The position numbers and the translations under genes were made by a program. A stretch of DNA of 44,210 nt from Pectobacterium peruviense (GTDB taxonomy: Bacteria > Pseudomonadota > Gammaproteobacteria > Enterobacterales > Enterobacteriaceae): contig NZ_LXFV01000045.1 in assembly GCF_002847345.1 (NCBI RefSeq), positions 1-44,210 on the forward strand. The letters are read 5' to 3'. Position 1 is the first letter of the stretch, and each line of letters opens with the position of its first letter. The notes beneath the pieces were generated by a model. That model ran no database searches, had not been told where the DNA came from, and was given only the letters and a program-made list of their open reading frames with translations. Positions 43,583-44,210 of this stretch are shown here, one piece after another.

Positions 43583-44210
43583 TTAACGCAACAGAGACAG
43601 AACGGTCTGAGGTACCTGGTTCGCCTGAGACAGCACTGATGTACCAGCCTGTTGCAGAATGTTCGCCTTGGTCATGTTCGACACTTCCACCGCATAATCC
43701 GCATCCTGAATTCGGCCACGGGCGTTAGACAGGTTGTTGATGGTGTTGTTCACGTTGGTGATCGTGGATTCGAAACGGTTCTGGATCGCACCCAGGTTAC
43801 TACGCGCGGTATCTACCGCTTTCAGTGCGGTATCAACAGCACTTACGATTTGTTGTGCCAAGCCACCAGAACCACCGATAGCACCAGAACCACTCGCAGC
43901 ACCTGTGCCGCCACTGATTGTGTCTACTGCAGTAGAAACACCAGAAGACAGGCCTGAAGTCGTTGAAGCATTAACCAGCGCACCAGAGTCGATAGTGATA
44001 ACTTCATTAGCACCGGTGTTTGCACCAACCTGAATGTTGATACCGCCGCTTGCAGTACCGTCCAGCAGGTTCGTGCCGTTGAAAGATGCTGATTTAGCAA
44101 CACGGTCAATTTCGTCCAGACGTTGCTTCATTTCAGTGTAGATTGAAGTACGGTCAGTACTACCGTTGGTGTCACTTGCTGCCTGCACCGCCAGCTCACG
44201 CACACGCTGT
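43583..44210 (-). CDS. fliC: Flagellin, C-terminal part (gene cut by window edge)
   Basis: The last 208 residues of flagellin; the N-terminus lies beyond the window. It begins [20 protein letters not shown], the end of the N-terminal D1 helices, runs through [12 protein letters not shown], and ends with the conserved C-terminal D0/D1 ([20 protein letters not shown] and [16 protein letters not shown]). Between lie only about 75 residues rich in Ser, Thr, Gly and Ala ([19 protein letters not shown] and [17 protein letters not shown]), so large D2/D3 domains are absent and the whole protein should be near 300 residues. These Ser/Thr are candidate O-glycosylation sites for the neighbouring transferases. 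Confidence 0.96.
   Translation of the reverse strand, partial: QRVRELAVQAASDTNGSTDRTSIYTEMKQRLDEIDRVAKSASFNGTNLLDGTASGGINIQVGANTGANEVITIDSGALVNASTTSGLSSGVSTAVDTISGGTGAASGSGAIGGSGGLAQQIVSAVDTALKAVDTARSNLGAIQNRFESTITNVNNTINNLSNARGRIQDADYAVEVSNMTKANILQQAGTSVLSQANQVPQTVLSLLR

Overview
The window looks like a chromosomal segment of a soft-rot enterobacterium, most likely Pectobacterium (Pectobacteriaceae). The reasons are an Enterobacterales gene order matching the E. coli yccA-to-fabA block, an ERIC element, a betIBA/betT locus, and fliZ/fliA/fliC separated by a sugar-modification island. The genus is an inference from proteins and synteny; no database was searched.

Layout. (1) 1-5.3 kb is an accessory stretch beside tRNA-Ser(UGA): a ribbon-helix-helix-like protein, a four-cysteine secreted protein, an OrtT/GhoT-family membrane toxin, a DUF523 protein, UspF, an isochorismatase-type hydrolase, a NUDIX hydrolase, an ERIC repeat and an AriR/YmgB-like regulator. 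(2) 5.3-20.3 kb is conserved backbone: tRNA-Ser, yccA, tusE, yccX, hspQ, yccU, yccT, mgsA, helD, yccF, yccS, sxy, sulA, ompA, matP, lonH (ycbZ), fabA. Control sites are readable here: a LexA box overlapping the sulA -10, FadR and FabR sites on the fabA promoter, and an ompA-type promoter with a long leader. Compared with E. coli, rlmI and the rmf/pqi neighbours are absent. (3) 20.4-28.6 kb holds yebE, the glycine-betaine synthesis locus (betIBA divergent from betT, with a BetI-type palindrome between), an RpiB/LacA/LacB-family isomerase and tRNA-Ser(GGA). (4) 28.7-31.5 kb holds phoH, with a Pho box about 400 bp upstream, then fliZ and fliA.

(5) 31.5-44.2 kb is the most unusual part: a flagellin-modification island between fliA and the C-terminal part of fliC. 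It encodes a GT2-TPR glycosyltransferase, a DegT/VioA-type sugar aminotransferase, a VioF-type sugar N-formyltransferase, and two very large paralogous multidomain glycosyltransferases (1227 and 1166 aa). Next to the TPR transferase lies a scar of fused IS3-family transposase fragments. The visible flagellin has a very short Ser/Thr/Gly-rich centre in place of large D2/D3 domains.

How the genes fit together. The aminotransferase and formyltransferase would make dTDP-4-formamido-4,6-dideoxyglucose (dTDP-Qui4NFo), and the large transferases would build an O-glycan on flagellin. This resembles the viosamine-based flagellin glycosylation of Pseudomonas syringae, but with an N-formyl step and no visible VioB-type acyltransferase. 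In the 1166-aa paralogue the central GT2 domain has lost the aspartates that its sister keeps, so it may be a pseudoenzyme module. The glycan structure is inference.
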